From Struthio camelus (lineage: Eukaryota; Chordata; Aves; Struthioniformes; Struthionidae): a stretch of 64,000 nucleotides of DNA. Each line of letters begins with the position of its first letter. Position 1 is the stretch's first letter. The notes under the pieces are model-generated. The model was not told where the DNA came from. It did no database searches and saw only the letters and a program-made list of their open reading frames with translations. The position numbers were made by a program, and so were the translations under genes. Positions 13,028-24,330 of the stretch are shown here, in pieces. The stretch lies in assembly GCF_040807025.1 (NCBI RefSeq), contig NC_090967.1, forward strand, positions 6,998,001 through 7,062,000, written 5' to 3'.

Positions 13028-13720
13028 GGTACCGCGTGTGCGCTGCCTCCGCGGGGCTCCGCGGCGGGGCGGCAGGCGGGGCGGCAGCAAGGCAGGCAGG
13101 CAGGGAGGCGGCGGGCCGGTTCAGCGGGCGGCGCGGCGGCGGCCGCCGGCTCCGGAGCCGCGAGGCCGGCCGGTGGCGGCGGCGGCGCTCAGCATCGCCG
13201 GGCGGGCGCGGGGGCCCCGGGGCAGCCGCATGCCGCGCCGGCTCCGCTCCACCACCACCCCCCCCCCCGCACCGGCTACAGCGGAGGAGGGGAAAAAATA
13301 ATAATAATAAAATAAAAAACACCAAACTTCGGCCAAGTTGCTCCGCTGCCGGCGCTGCCCGCACCTGCGGGACCAGGGGCGGCGGGGCGCGGGCGCGCCG
13401 GCTCCGGGGCACCGGAGAGACAAAGGCCGGGAAGCGGCTCAGCGCCGCCGCGCCATGCTGCGCCCCGCTCCGCGCCCGCTCCGCTCCGCCCCGCGCGGCG
13501 CCCCGCGCCCGCCGCCGCCGCTACCGCCTCTGACACATTGTTGCCAGCGGCGGCGGCGGCGCGCGCCCGGCCCGGTCCCGGGGCGGAGCCCCGCGCGCCG
13601 CCTCCGTTGGCCGCTGCCGCCGCCGCTTGGCCCCACCTCTGCGGGGGGGGGGGGGGGGAGCAGCCCGGCGCGCCGCCGGGGGCTGCCCCGGGGGGGTCAC
13701 TGCGGGGGGGCTGGGGGCGA
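13028..13720 (-). promoter_or_regulatory. EFNA2: EFNA2 5-prime UTR and CpG-island promoter
   Basis: Extremely CpG-dense DNA directly upstream of the EFNA2 start codon with many GC-box-like GGGCGG/CCGCCC runs and no clear TATA box, which is the pattern of a CpG-island promoter with dispersed start sites. An AT-rich patch (ATAATAATAATAAAATAAAA, 13,298-13,317) interrupts the island. A run of 16 G sits at 13,643-13,658. The transcription start cannot be placed from sequence alone. Confidence 0.7.
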
Positions 13721-13729
13721 TATGCTGAA

Positions 13730-14400
13730 CGGGAAAGGGGGGGGTGGAGGTGCGGTGCAACGCGGGAGGCGCGGGGGGGGCTTTGCAACGGGGGAGGGTG
13801 GGGGGGTTGGTTTGCAACGGGGGAGGGTGGGGGGCTGCTTTGCCGTGGAAGGTTCACAGTGCAGCGGGAGAGATTTGGGGGGCGCTGTGAGAAGGGGGAG
13901 GCTGGAGGGTTTGCTTTGCTATGGGGGGAGGTTCACAGTGCAATGGGGGAGGTTTGGGGGTGCTTTGCGATGGGGGGCAGGCTCACAGGGGAGGTTTGGG
14001 GGTGCTTTGCGATGGGGGCAGGCTCACAGGGGAGGTTTGGGGGTGCTTTGCGATGGGGGGCAGGCTCACAGGGGAGGTTTGGGGGTGCTTTGCGATGGGG
14101 GCAGGCTCACAGGGGAGGTTTGGGGGTGCTTTGCGATGGGGGCAGGCTCACAGGGGAGGTTTGGGGGTGCTTTGCGATGGGGGCAGGCTCACAGGGGAGG
14201 TTTGGGGGTGCTTTGCGATGGGGGCAGGCTCACAGTGCAACAGGGGAGCTTCGGGGAGTTGCTTTGCAAAGGGGCGTAGGGTGCACAGCGCAAAGGCGGA
14301 GGCTTGGGGTTACGCTGCAAGGGAGGTTTGCTTTACAAAGAGGAAGGCAGGGGTTCGCGTTGCGGGGCGGGGGGGGCTTGGGGTTACGCTTTGTCAAGGC
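13730..14400 (+). repeat. 41-bp G-rich minisatellite upstream of EFNA2
   Basis: The core (13,981-14,227) consists of six near-identical tandem units. The GCTCACAGG block recurs at 13,981, 14,022, 14,064, 14,105, 14,146, 14,187 and 14,228, so the period is 41 bp with one 42-bp unit. Each unit carries G runs of four, five and five (GGGGAGG, TTTGGGGG, GATGGGGGCAGG). Degenerate relatives flank the core on both sides, with GTTCACAGTGCA and GGTTTGCTTT variants. Because 41 is not a multiple of three, all three plus frames stay open and give spurious long peptides with repeated GGLGVLCDGG-like blocks. The plus strand has strong G-quadruplex potential. Confidence 0.95.
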
Positions 14401-15380
14401 AGGGGTAGAAACGGATATATTCCTGCTAGCTGCAGAGAGTGACGGCGCACAGCAAGGGCAGGGACAGAGAGACAGACAGACACCTCCTCCTGAGGACGGA
14501 CGGGAGGGAGAGAGGGAGAGACATGAATACAGGAGGAGAAACGCTCCCATTGAGCATGCATATACATTTTTTCACCTCCGATCCAGGGATAAAATTAAAC
14601 AATAATTTGCATTAACGTATCACTTTCCTTTGTGGAGCTCAGGGAAAACGCTGATGTTAATAACACGGCGCATCCGCAGCCCCCTCGACCAGAACGTGCC
14701 CTCGCTGACAGCCGCGCCAGCCCCTTTGTCCTTGTGCGCTCGCAGGCCAGGCCCATCGCGCGCCCCGCCGGCGGCTTGCCCTCGCGGGGGCCTGGGAGCG
14801 CGGCGCGGCCGGCGCTGCTGCCGAGCAGCGTTCCCCGCCGCAGAACACGCACCGAAACCCCTCGGGATTGCACCTTACAGGTGGGCCAGCCGGACCCGGC
14901 CGGCGGAGGCCGCGTCCGAAAGAGCCACGTAACCTAACGAGGACGCTGATCTCGGGATGTCCGAGGGGAAAGGCTGGTGCTGGCCGAGGGCAGGACGCGC
15001 TCAGCTCCCCCGAGAGCCTGCAAGTTCAGGAAACTCCCAAGTATGGATCGCTGCCGCTGCAAACGGATGCACGGACGCTGGTGGGTTTTGAACCTGCCCC
15101 TCGAGGGATCCTGGCTACCTGGCACCAAGGCCACAGCGTCGTCCTCTGAACTCGTCTGCTGCGGCGCGGCAGCGGCTTCCCAAAGCGCCTTAGATGCCTC
15201 AAGATGCAAATCTGCATCCAGTTGGATTCACAATAGCAACAAGGTACCCATTAAAATCAATGAGAGTTAGCTGCTGCGGCGCTTCCGTAAATCCTGCTCG
15301 CTGCCTGTCTTTATGTTTCAGCATCTAAATATCCTTGTAAATCTGTCTCAATCTAATGTGCTTTTAGTTTGGGGTTTGTT
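14401..15380. other. Intergenic, no gene seen
   Basis: CpG-rich in the first half and otherwise unremarkable. Open frames of about 100 residues on both strands have no recognisable domain and are attributed to base composition. Confidence 0.6.
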
Positions 15381-15384
15381 AGCT

Positions 15385-15480
15385 TTAAGAGAGAGAAAGC
15401 GGTTCATTGTAAAACACCTTGAATGCTCTATGTAGATAGGTGGGATATAAATAAAATATGGATCATTGTCATTATTTATT
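15385..15480 (+). repeat. L3/CR1-type LINE 3-prime tail
   Basis: The string 'tgtaaaacaccttgaatgct' followed by 'gggatataaataaaatatgg' and 'attgtcattatttattt' resembles the conserved tail of L3 (CR1-like) LINEs: tgtaaagcactttgag ... gctatataaat ... tattattattatt. It is short and diverged. Confidence 0.5.
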
Positions 15481-15641
15481 TAGCAAATCTATTTTGAAAA
15501 ACTCAATGAACTAGGGCGTTTTGCATCTCTCCCCCCGAAAAAGTAAAACAAATAAAGGCAGGATTATTTTGAATAACACTGCCAGAGCATCCTCCTGCGC
15601 AGCCACCTCCTCATCCTCTGTCATGAAGGTTATACATCTCT

Positions 15642-15765
15642 TTATCTGACTCCCATCAAGATATTTCTCTATCAAGCCACCGACAACCAATCTTTCTTGC
15701 TGTCAGTGTGAAGCTATCATAAAGCTGTCCACTTGTCTATCAACTTTATTTGTTTTCATTTATCA
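15642..15765 (-). promoter_or_regulatory. Cluster of five GATA-factor motifs
   Basis: Five perfect WGATAR sites, all in minus orientation, lie within 124 bp: 15,642-15,647 (AGATAA), 15,669-15,674, 15,714-15,719 and 15,737-15,742 (each TGATAG), and 15,760-15,765 (TGATAA). The last three are exactly 23 bp apart. The block is AT-rich, lies about 2.6 kb upstream of EFNA2 exon 1 and has no coding signal. A role as an enhancer is inference. Confidence 0.4.
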
Positions 15766-15780
15766 AGCCAAGCCACTAAA

Positions 15781-18660
15781 AGCCTTTTCCCCCATGCTGA
15801 CAGGGACAGGCGGTGGCCCCCCGCCGGAGCCCGGACGCCGGGCTCGGGGGACGGCGCGTGGGACGAGCTGGCCGGGTCTCTGCCGAAGCCAGGGGCTGCC
15901 GGCGGGGCTGGCGAGCTGCGGCCATGCGTCGCGGGGCAGAGGCGAGACGGAGCCCGAACAAGCCCTCTCCAAAGAGCACAACCCCGGCATGAGCTCCAGG
16001 GACTCTGCAGGAACCGGAAACTTGGTGAGCATGAGCTGTCACTGCCCAGCCCAGGATGGGGATTTTTCAGGACTTCTAAGCACCTGAAATTGGACCACCA
16101 GGAGACTGCTGGAGCCACTGGCAAAAACCTTCCTGCAGGGCAAGCTACTGGAAGCAGCTTTTCTAGAGCCGATGCACCTGGAAGAGGTTGGCTTTGACCT
16201 AGACCATCCACAACAGGGTTCCTGCGACTTGCAATAGCGTCTGGCTTGAAAATGGGGAAGGGAGACAAGATTTCACCCAAACCCGACCAGTGACTTCAGC
16301 TGCCCTCAAAACTGAAGGCAAAACATCCCTAAAGGAATAACCCAGGATAAACTTCCTAATAATGGGCAGCAAGGGGAGAGACACTGCTGCTGGAGATGCT
16401 CTTCCATGCCCAAGCTCCCTCTGGTAGGCCGTGGAGACTTCGTCTTGGGGACGCAGGGGCACAGACAAACAGTCGTCTCAGGCAGTCCGCAGCAGCACAA
16501 GGAGGTGGCCTATGGACGGAGATCAGAAGCATCCAAGAAGAGGGAAGGTTCCCCACTGGACAACTACCAGGGAGAAATGCCCTACCGCTGAGTGCTAGCA
16601 GGACTGCCAACAGAGGAAAACACGCTCCCTCCCACTGCCAAACCAGTGTGAAAGCCGCTCGGGAACTGGTTTCTACTCCAACACTAAGCTGCCCAGCTGT
16701 CTTACTGCTCAGCAGGATGGTGGCTGCTGGCAGGAGACTCACAAATGCCAATTAAGATCAAAAAGTTTAAACTTCAAACATAATCGAGAAAGCTGAAGAG
16801 CAGAAAGGATGCATTTTTCCCCAATGCAAACACCGAGAATGATGTGATAGCCCTAAACTCACGGCTGCTTCCCAGACAGGGTACCCTGTCCTCACTGGGT
16901 TTTTTTGAAAAAATAAGAAAATAATGAAATAACCCATGCTGCTGAGCCTAGGAGGGTCCTGCTGCCAGCGAGGGCTCAGGAGGAGCCAGGACCCCTCCTC
17001 GGCAGCCGGCGGGTCTCGGCTGTCTCCCACGTGTCCAGCCCCGAGCACCACGTTCTCCCTGGCTCAGCAGCACCGAAGACTGAACCAAGGGGAGAGACAC
17101 GGGGGCACGGCAAAGCAGGCTAAACTGCTGCCTCAGAGCTTCTGCCGAAGGACATTTCTCCTCTGCTTGAGGTCTGCAGCCACAGATCTAGGCCTCTTCT
17201 CGTGTCCTCTCGCACTTGCGAGGCAGAGCCCAGCTGGGGGTCAGCCAGTAACCTTTTGTCAGCATGAGAAGAGAAATTCCAGGCTCTGGCAGCTTTAGAT
17301 TTACCAGCTGCTCTTTGTGTGTCTGAGACATCCAGGAACTTAATCATAATCGTTAATAACAGCATTCATTCCTGCAACACCTTTCTCCTTCCCACACCCA
17401 CAGTGGTCTGCAGACACCAGCTCAGGCTGCGGCATCGAGGCGTGGAGCCGGATTTCCAACGCCGCCAGGTCGCGCGGCTCCCAGCTCTGGGTTCGGGGAC
17501 AGGCTGATGTTTTTTCTCCTCCAGAAGGGCAAGAAAAGCCCCAGGGCTGGGCTCTCACAGCATTCCCAGTTGTTGGTATATTCAGCCCAAAGCCACTGTC
17601 AAAATAAGCCCTCATCTCGTCCCAGCCTGCTCCGGACAGTCTCTATCCTCCTGCGGCGGCCTGGCCGCAGCGATCCTGGGGACAGGGCTGCTCATCTCCG
17701 GATCAGGCCAGGCGACGTCAACGCAGTCTCCAGGGCACTTTGCTTCCCTCCACGGAGCCTCTACTGAGCCTGCACGAACTGCAAAGACTTTTGTTTGGTT
17801 TTGGCTGCTGGCTGGACCAAAGGATGGCAGACGGCTGCCACGCGGCCCCTCCTTGCCGAATTTCATGTACCTTCTGCAAGGCAGCGGGCATTCAAGCTTT
17901 TCAAATAAAAGGTCACTAGAATATTTCAACAGAACTAAAACATAGTGTCTTTTTCCCAAGCCTCATTCCTGGAAGGGCTAAATGAATTTGGCTGAAATTA
18001 AAAAGAAGCCTGCACTGAAGAAAGCTGCCCAAATAGCAACGTTATAAGCAGCTGAAAACACCAATAACAGGCTCTCCTCCCAGGCCTGCCTCTCACATCT
18101 GAGCAAGGTTTGCAGGAAGAGGGAATGTCTTTTATGAGACCAACTAACATAGCTGGAGAAAACAGACAAGCTTTTGAGCACGTGAAATGTTTTTCAGGTC
18201 TCCGTGCCGGGACATGGCACTGAGCTCAGTCTCAAAAGAGCGGGCAAGGGCGCTGGAGCTCGGGAACCGCGTTCTCCGGAGCGCGAGTTTGTCTCGCCCG
18301 GCAGAGGCGTCGGGGCAGGAGGCGCCGCGCCGTCAGCCAAGGCGCACGTCCCTCGCGCTGCCACGCGCCCTGCCTCACCCCGCTGCTCCTCACGACGTCC
18401 AGGGCCGCTGCGCGCCGCGGGGCGCCCATCCAGCCCCGCCATCCTGCACCCCAGGCGGCCCGTGCTGCCGCCTCCCGTCCGACCCCGCTCCTCTGCCAGG
18501 CCGGCACTAGCACGCTGCAAACACCGCCGTCAACGGGGAACGCGCTCCAGCACGGTCTGAGCAAACGCTCCCAGCTTTGTCCTCCGGAGAATAACCGGGC
18601 TGCACGAAATCCCAGCACGGCAGCTGGTGGTTTCTGCTCTGGGCAATTCCCAGGCATCAA
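15781..18660. other. Intergenic, no gene seen
   Basis: Mixed-composition sequence with several 60-150-residue open frames on both strands. None has a recognisable domain, and they overlap each other, so none is called. Confidence 0.6.
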
Positions 18661-18669
18661 ATATAACAT

Positions 18670-18890
18670 AGTAACAACACTCAGCACTTGCATGGCATTT
18701 GTACATACTCAGAGCAAGGCATCCACGCTGAAGGCGCTCAGAGCGTCTCCAGAAGGTGGGTGGCCTTGACCCCCTTTTACACATGGGAAAAAAGAGGACA
18801 GAGAGGGAGAAGGATTCACCGGAGGCCACTCGGTGGGTTGGTGGCAGAGCCAGGGCCAGAACGCAGGAGTCCCGGCTCCCGAAGGAGCCT
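18670..18890 (-). repeat. MIR/L2-type SINE relic
   Basis: In order, the plus strand shows 'cacttgcatggcatttgtac', 'cccccttttacacatggg', 'ggacagagagggagaagg', 'gtggcagagccagggccaga' and 'acgcaggagtcccggctcc'. This is the reverse-complement MIR sequence: cccattttacagatgagg, cacagagaggttaag, gtggcagagccgggattcgaacccaggtc. Old and diverged, but the whole order is kept. Confidence 0.75.
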
Positions 18891-20199
18891 CCATCGCCAC
18901 GCTGCTGCCGGGGAGCAGTTCATGGCAAAGGGCTCGGCGCTGCTCTGCGGCACTAGAAGGGCTTCGGATCGGGCTCTTGTAGAGGGAAAACTCTTGAAAT
19001 AATAATTACTAAATTAATCAAGCTTCACCATGTCCCTTGAGACTAACCAATTCCATAGTTATTTTGTGGATTGAGGCAGTGAGGCAATAAGACGACTATC
19101 CCACCCCTTCAGCAGCGGCTACTCGTTTTGGTTGGCCCCGTTTATGGGCGCCGCTCCACCCCCTGGCACCGCAGCTTTCAAACTTCACGGCCGTTTTTAA
19201 AACGCAGGATAACACGAGGCGCCCAGAGCCACGCGGAGAGTCCACGGAGGGTTTGGGGCAGTCGGGGTCCTGCTGCCTCACCACGCTGTCTCGAGTTCGC
19301 ACGCCCCCTTCCCGAGCCCCCGCTCCCCCCAAACGCCGCGTCCCAGCTCCCCGACGCCTTCCCGCGTCCCTGAACCTGCGCCGGGGCGCTCCGCCGAGGC
19401 TTTTCTCCGATCCCCGGGCGACCGAGCCTGGGAAGCCGGCGGGTCAGGCTGGGGCAGGAAGCCCCGCTCGGCGCAGGAGGGGCTCCCGCTCGGCCGGGGG
19501 TGCGGGCAAGCCACCGATCAAATTTACTGGAAAACGGCCAGTAAGGGGAGAAGCACTGAGAACACAAGAAAAGAGCCCGGTTAATCTGTCCTCCCGCTCC
19601 CGCTCCCTGTTAGCCCTCTGCCCCGACGGAGACGCGTGTTTACTTTACAGTGAGGTTCTGGTTTAGTTTCTACACGTCCCTCCTGCCAGGCGCAAAGCCC
19701 AGCACCAACTTTTCCTGTAATGACTTTTTCTTCCCCAGTTCTTGCTAAATGAAAGCAAACGTTTAGTACAGTTTGTCTTGCCTTCTTTCTGACAGCACTG
19801 GCTTGTTTTTCTTAACAAACACAAACAACTATTTGCCTTAATTACTGCAGATTCTCGTGTTTCCAGCCCTCTGCTGCTCTAGGGGGGCAAGGCTGGTAGC
19901 AGAGAGATAAAATTTACACCCGATTTCTATACTTTGGTTGTATCAGCCTGGAAATTACAGAAAATATTTACTACTGAAATAAAAACTTCCTGCTTAAAAG
20001 GTAAAGAGTTACAGCAAAAATCCTTGCGAAGGAACACAATTCAAACACCAGCAAAGACGGTGCAGAAGCAGCTCTGCCTCCTTATTAGGATGGTTGGTTA
20101 CGATTTCGTTTCAACAGGAAAAGGGGCCCAGACGGGCCGCCAGGAGCTTTCTAAACCTGAATTCAAGTCCTTATGCAGACACAGCAAGCCCGAGCGCAG
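18891..20199. other. Intergenic with small CpG-rich patch
   Basis: A CpG-rich patch lies at about 19,110-19,520; the rest is AT-rich. No gene, promoter core or RNA gene could be supported. Confidence 0.55.
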
Positions 20200-20304
20200 G
20201 GGATCCTGGCCGGCAGACGGTCCGTCCGCACCGTGAAGCGGCTGCAGGTTTGAGCCTCCGCCGGCGGCTTCGCCCTGCGCCAGCCGGGGCTGCGGGTCAG
20301 CACC

Positions 20305-20336
20305 GAGGAGGAGGAGGAGGAGGAGGAGGAGGAGGA
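20305..20336 (+). repeat. (GAG)n trinucleotide microsatellite
   Basis: An uninterrupted GAG run of about ten units in a CpG-rich block. A related, less pure purine run lies 130 bp further on. Confidence 0.95.
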
Positions 20337-20464
20337 AGCCGAGTCCTGTTTACCGCTCGGGCGCAGATCCAGGGGCACCGCACTGCAAGGAGGCTCTTCG
20401 GCTGCACCAGGGCTGAGCTGTCGAGGCGGCCGCCGCCGGTGGCACAACGGAGCAAGGCTCGGGG

Positions 20465-20510
20465 TGGAGGAGAAGGAGAAGGAGAAGGAGGAGGAGGAGG
20501 AGGAGGAGAG
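20465..20510 (+). repeat. (GGAGAA)/(GAG)n purine microsatellite
   Basis: Mixed GGAGAA then GAG units form a pure purine tract of about 45 bp, the mirror of the nearby 20,305 run. Pure purine tracts can form triplex DNA. Confidence 0.9.
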
Positions 20511-21789
20511 CCCCGGCATCCACCCGTGCTAGACCTGGCACAGAGACAGCGCTATTAGGCAACCGCTGCGGCGAACGCAAAACTCCCCCAAAACATGCGA
20601 GAGGCCGGGCTGGGAGGGCACGGAGGAGTTTGCTATTTAGCAAGTTTGCTATTTTAGTGAAGACCCACGTGAGAAATTAAGGTCCTGGGCAGCCACAGAC
20701 AAGGGAAGGGGAAGATGCGGAGAGGGAGAGAGACAAATCCATTAACTGACCCAAATGTCAGAAACCCCGAAGTAATGAACAGCCACGGGCGCATTACTGC
20801 CGGCTCATTAGCGTCCGCTGTCAGCTCGGGCCGCTCGGCTCCCCTGCGCCGCGCCGGGCGCTGATGGCAAAGCTCCTGAGCTCGGCAGCCCTGGCTCCGC
20901 GCGGGCCGCACGCGAGGCGACGGCTGCTCTCCCCGGCCGGCGGGGATGAACTGGCACCGGGCCACTCTCCTCTTCTCCAACCGGCAAACAGCAACCAGGC
21001 ACGCAGCTGAACAGCGAGGGCAATTAGCCGCTGCAGCGAGCTGCCAAGGCAAGCGGCGGCTCCCCCGTCTCTTGGCGTCGCCGGAGCAAAGAACTAAGAA
21101 GCCTTGCTGGGAGGCAGGCCTGCCCCGTCCAAGCGCCTGGGTTTCACGCGAGGGATAACTAGAAAAAGCCTCACGGCTGAATTGCAGAGGAAGCCGCCGC
21201 GGATGGTGGGACAACGCGTCCTGCAGCGGCCCAGCTGCCCAGCCCAGCGCCGGGGGGAAGGAGCGGCGGGCGCTGCCAGCCACCAGCCCTGCTCCGGGTC
21301 CCCGGCGGGAAGGAGCGGCCAGAGCTCCCGAGCGCGGACCACGGGCGCTGCCTTCCCTGCGGAGGGAAGCGCGGGACACCCCCCAAAACACACGGACACC
21401 CGGGGGAAAGAAACCCCAAGATCCACCCAGGCACAGAGGCGTTTTGGCCGCTTGGCGCTGCCTCCCCCGCGGGCGCGCTCCGGACGCGCTTGCCCCCGAG
21501 CGGCGCCGGGAACGTTTTGCAGCCGCCCCCAGCGCTCCCTACAACGCCAGGCCCTGAAATGCAGCTGCAGAGAGCGCCTTGCCCCAGCCGCGGACGCCCA
21601 CGGCTCCCTCGCCTGCGGCGGCGCGGGGCCCCTGCGAGAGCCGGGTGCTTCGCCCGGCAGCGACGCCAGCGCGTTTGCAAACATTAATTAAATCATAACC
21701 CCTTCACGAAGAGGGGGGGTGGGAAATTACTGCAAAAACACTACCTGGCTGCTAAGGCCGCTGACACCTCTAAAACCAGCTCAGCAACT

Positions 21790-21875
21790 AATCACCCCGC
21801 TGCAGAAGGGGAAACTGAGGCACGCAGCGACATCTCTCGAGGTTGCGCAGCGGTCACTGCTGCAGTGGGAGCGGG
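21790..21875 (-). repeat. MIR SINE relic
   Basis: 'aggggaaactgaggcacgca' followed by 'ggttgcgcagcggtcactgc' fits the reverse-complement MIR core (gatgaggaaactgaggcacagag ... gtcacacagcgagtcagtgg). Short and diverged, inside the CpG-rich block. Confidence 0.6.
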
Positions 21876-24330
21876 CGCCCCACTCACCGCTCTGCCTTGC
21901 CCAAACCCGGACACGCTCGCCCGTGCCAGAGCAGGGACAACGTCCTCCCCGCACAGCTGGACGCCGGGGCGCTGCCCCTGTCCGGAGCGTCCCCCTCCTG
22001 GCTTCGCCCCCGTTGACCTGCCGGCAGCACCTGCGGCAGGGGCAATATATTTATTTCCATGGCAAGACTCGCCTCCCCTCTCCCGGGGCTCTGGCAGCCC
22101 CAGTAGCACCACGGGCCGCTCCGCGGTCCCCCCCACCCCGAGGCTCGCTGTCCTTCCCAGCGGATAACGTCGCCAGCCCCCGAGCAGCGATTTCCCAAAG
22201 CCCAGCTGCTCCTTATCAGGGTGGGGAGGGTCGTTCAGGAGCAGCCGGCAGGCAGGGCTGGAGCAGTCCCCGCCTGTGATCAACATCACCCATCGGGGCC
22301 CCGGGAAAGACCCGCACGCAGGAAGCACAGTCTTTCCAAAGACCAAGGTGTCTTTGCCTTAAGTTTGCAGAGGAGCCAAGTCAAGGTTTCTAAGGCACCC
22401 AAAGTGCCACAATTCCGGCTGAAAAAGGAAATAATGGCTCCTTGTGCAAAACATCCCCCTTGACTACTCCCAGGCCCAGCTTCCCGCGCTGGAATAAAAG
22501 CCGCCCGTGTCTGGAAGCGCCCACCGCAGCACGAGCGAAGCCAGCCCGGCCGCGTTCACGCTAGCCCCCTCCGCCGCCAGGCGGGCCGCGCCGGTCCCGG
22601 ACAGACGCCCGGCCGTCGCCTTTGGCCACTTTCTGGGCTAACGTCGACGAGGACGGATGCGTCATGCCATGGCACGCTGCAAGGCGAGGAAACGGCTTGC
22701 GTGTCTGAAGGCGTAACGACCGCCGTCGGCAAGTGGTAAGCGCCCTAGTCGAGGGCAAACGCACCTCCCCGCTGCTGATCTTGGGCGGGCAGAGCCGGCA
22801 GGGCCCCCGCGCCAGCGCAGGGAGCGGGTAACCTCCTTAGGTCCTCAGCTCAAAGCGCGGCGACTCCGTGCCCACCCTGCCCTCGCCCGACGCGGCTCGG
22901 GGCTGGGTTTGGGCGCGGGGCTCCCAGCGCTATCGGGGGCCGCGACCGCAGCGGACGCGCGCTCAGCCCCGGCCCGACGGCGCGCCAGCCTCCACGCCGC
23001 CTCCGAAGCCAGAGGTTTCCTGCCAGCGGACGCTGTGACCAGTCTGAGATCGATCTTCACAGGGCATAAAATAACGTACTGCGAGTAAGGAGGAGTGAAA
23101 AGGCGTTTTATTAAACGCAGAACAACCCTGTTCCGTGCAACGGTGCGTTTCCGCAGGACGCAAGTTTGGGGCCGGGGGGGGGGGGGTGTTGAAAGTTTGT
23201 TTTTTCATAGGAAGTTCGATAAAAAGGGATTCTAAAGCTCCATGCTTCACCAGGGAGAGGCTAGAAACAAATCTAAGCTGGGCACGTTTCAGGGGGCGCC
23301 GCGGGGACGGCCCCCTGCCTCCGGCCTGGCTGAACGCTCCCCGGGGAGAAAAACCCCCAAATCCGTATTCCTGAAGTCCCGTGGGTTTAACCCCGAGTTC
23401 AGGCCGAGGCCGGAGCGTGCGGCGGCGGCGCAGGGCTGCCTCATAGCTTAGCCAACACTTCCCCCTAGTGCCAGCGCCCACGGCGCCCACCCGCCGCCGC
23501 GCGCGGCCCCGGCCGCCTTCGCCGAGCGAGCCCGTCCGCCACGCGCCAACCGCTCCCAGGTTCTGCTCGTTCGAGATGGAGAGCTGAGGGGGAAATCTGG
23601 TATTAAAAACAAGCAAGCAAGCAGAGTCAGCTGCCCGCTTCACGGCTTGCTAGGAAGCACGCGGCCAGAGCTGCGCTAAAAAGGCCCCGGGGGGAGGTTT
23701 TACGTTCCAGGTTAGCGCGCGCAGCCCTTCGCCCGCCGCCGCGGGTCTGTCCGGAGCTGATGAGCGCGGCTGAAGAGGCTGGAAGCCCTGGGCTATCCAA
23801 CACCCCGCGGCCGCTATCTCCCGCTCTCCCTCAGCTCCGCTCCCGACGGCTCCTCGCGCTCTCATCCCCACGGGGTTATCCGAGCAGCTTCCATTAGCGC
23901 GTTAAACAAGACCGGCGGCCGTCGTGCGCCGCCTGCTCCCCCCGCGGCGCGGACGGAGGGATTCGGGAGCTGGGCTGAGGGGCCGGGCGCAGGCACGCGC
24001 CCTCCACCAGCAGGAGCAACGCTGCAAACCAGATAAGGTCCGAGACCACACTCGCTCTCGGGGACCCATCATCCCTGCTGCACGTTATCAGGAGAGGCAA
24101 AGCCTTTTTATTTTTATTTTAAATCTCAAACAATCTCGCCACTTCGTCCTAACCCACGGGGCCCAGGGACTGCCCGGGCCGAGGCGGGACGCGGCGAGAG
24201 GCCGAGGCTGCTGCAGCGCGCGGCCGCGCCGGGAGCGTCGCCCCTCTGCCGCCAGGGAGAGCGGAGCCGGCCCCGCAGGCGGCCGACCGTGCTCCGAGAG
24301 CTTCTGAATATGGAAAGGGCAGGGGAAAAC

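Larger units (their letters stand above)
20200..24330. other. Large CpG-rich intergenic block
   Basis: About 4 kb of CpG-rich sequence with no recognised protein. The longest frames (for example minus 20,654-21,391 and minus 22,963-23,643) are Arg/Ala/Pro/Gly-rich and have no domain. It could be a CpG island of an unannotated non-coding transcript or a Polycomb-type regulatory domain of EFNA2. Sequence alone does not decide. Confidence 0.5.

Noticed and set aside
13338-14605. Overlapping plus-strand frames of 313, 355 and 173 residues with Gly-rich repeats
   Set aside because: Same artefact from the 41-bp minisatellite; the peptides repeat the same DNA read in shifted frames.
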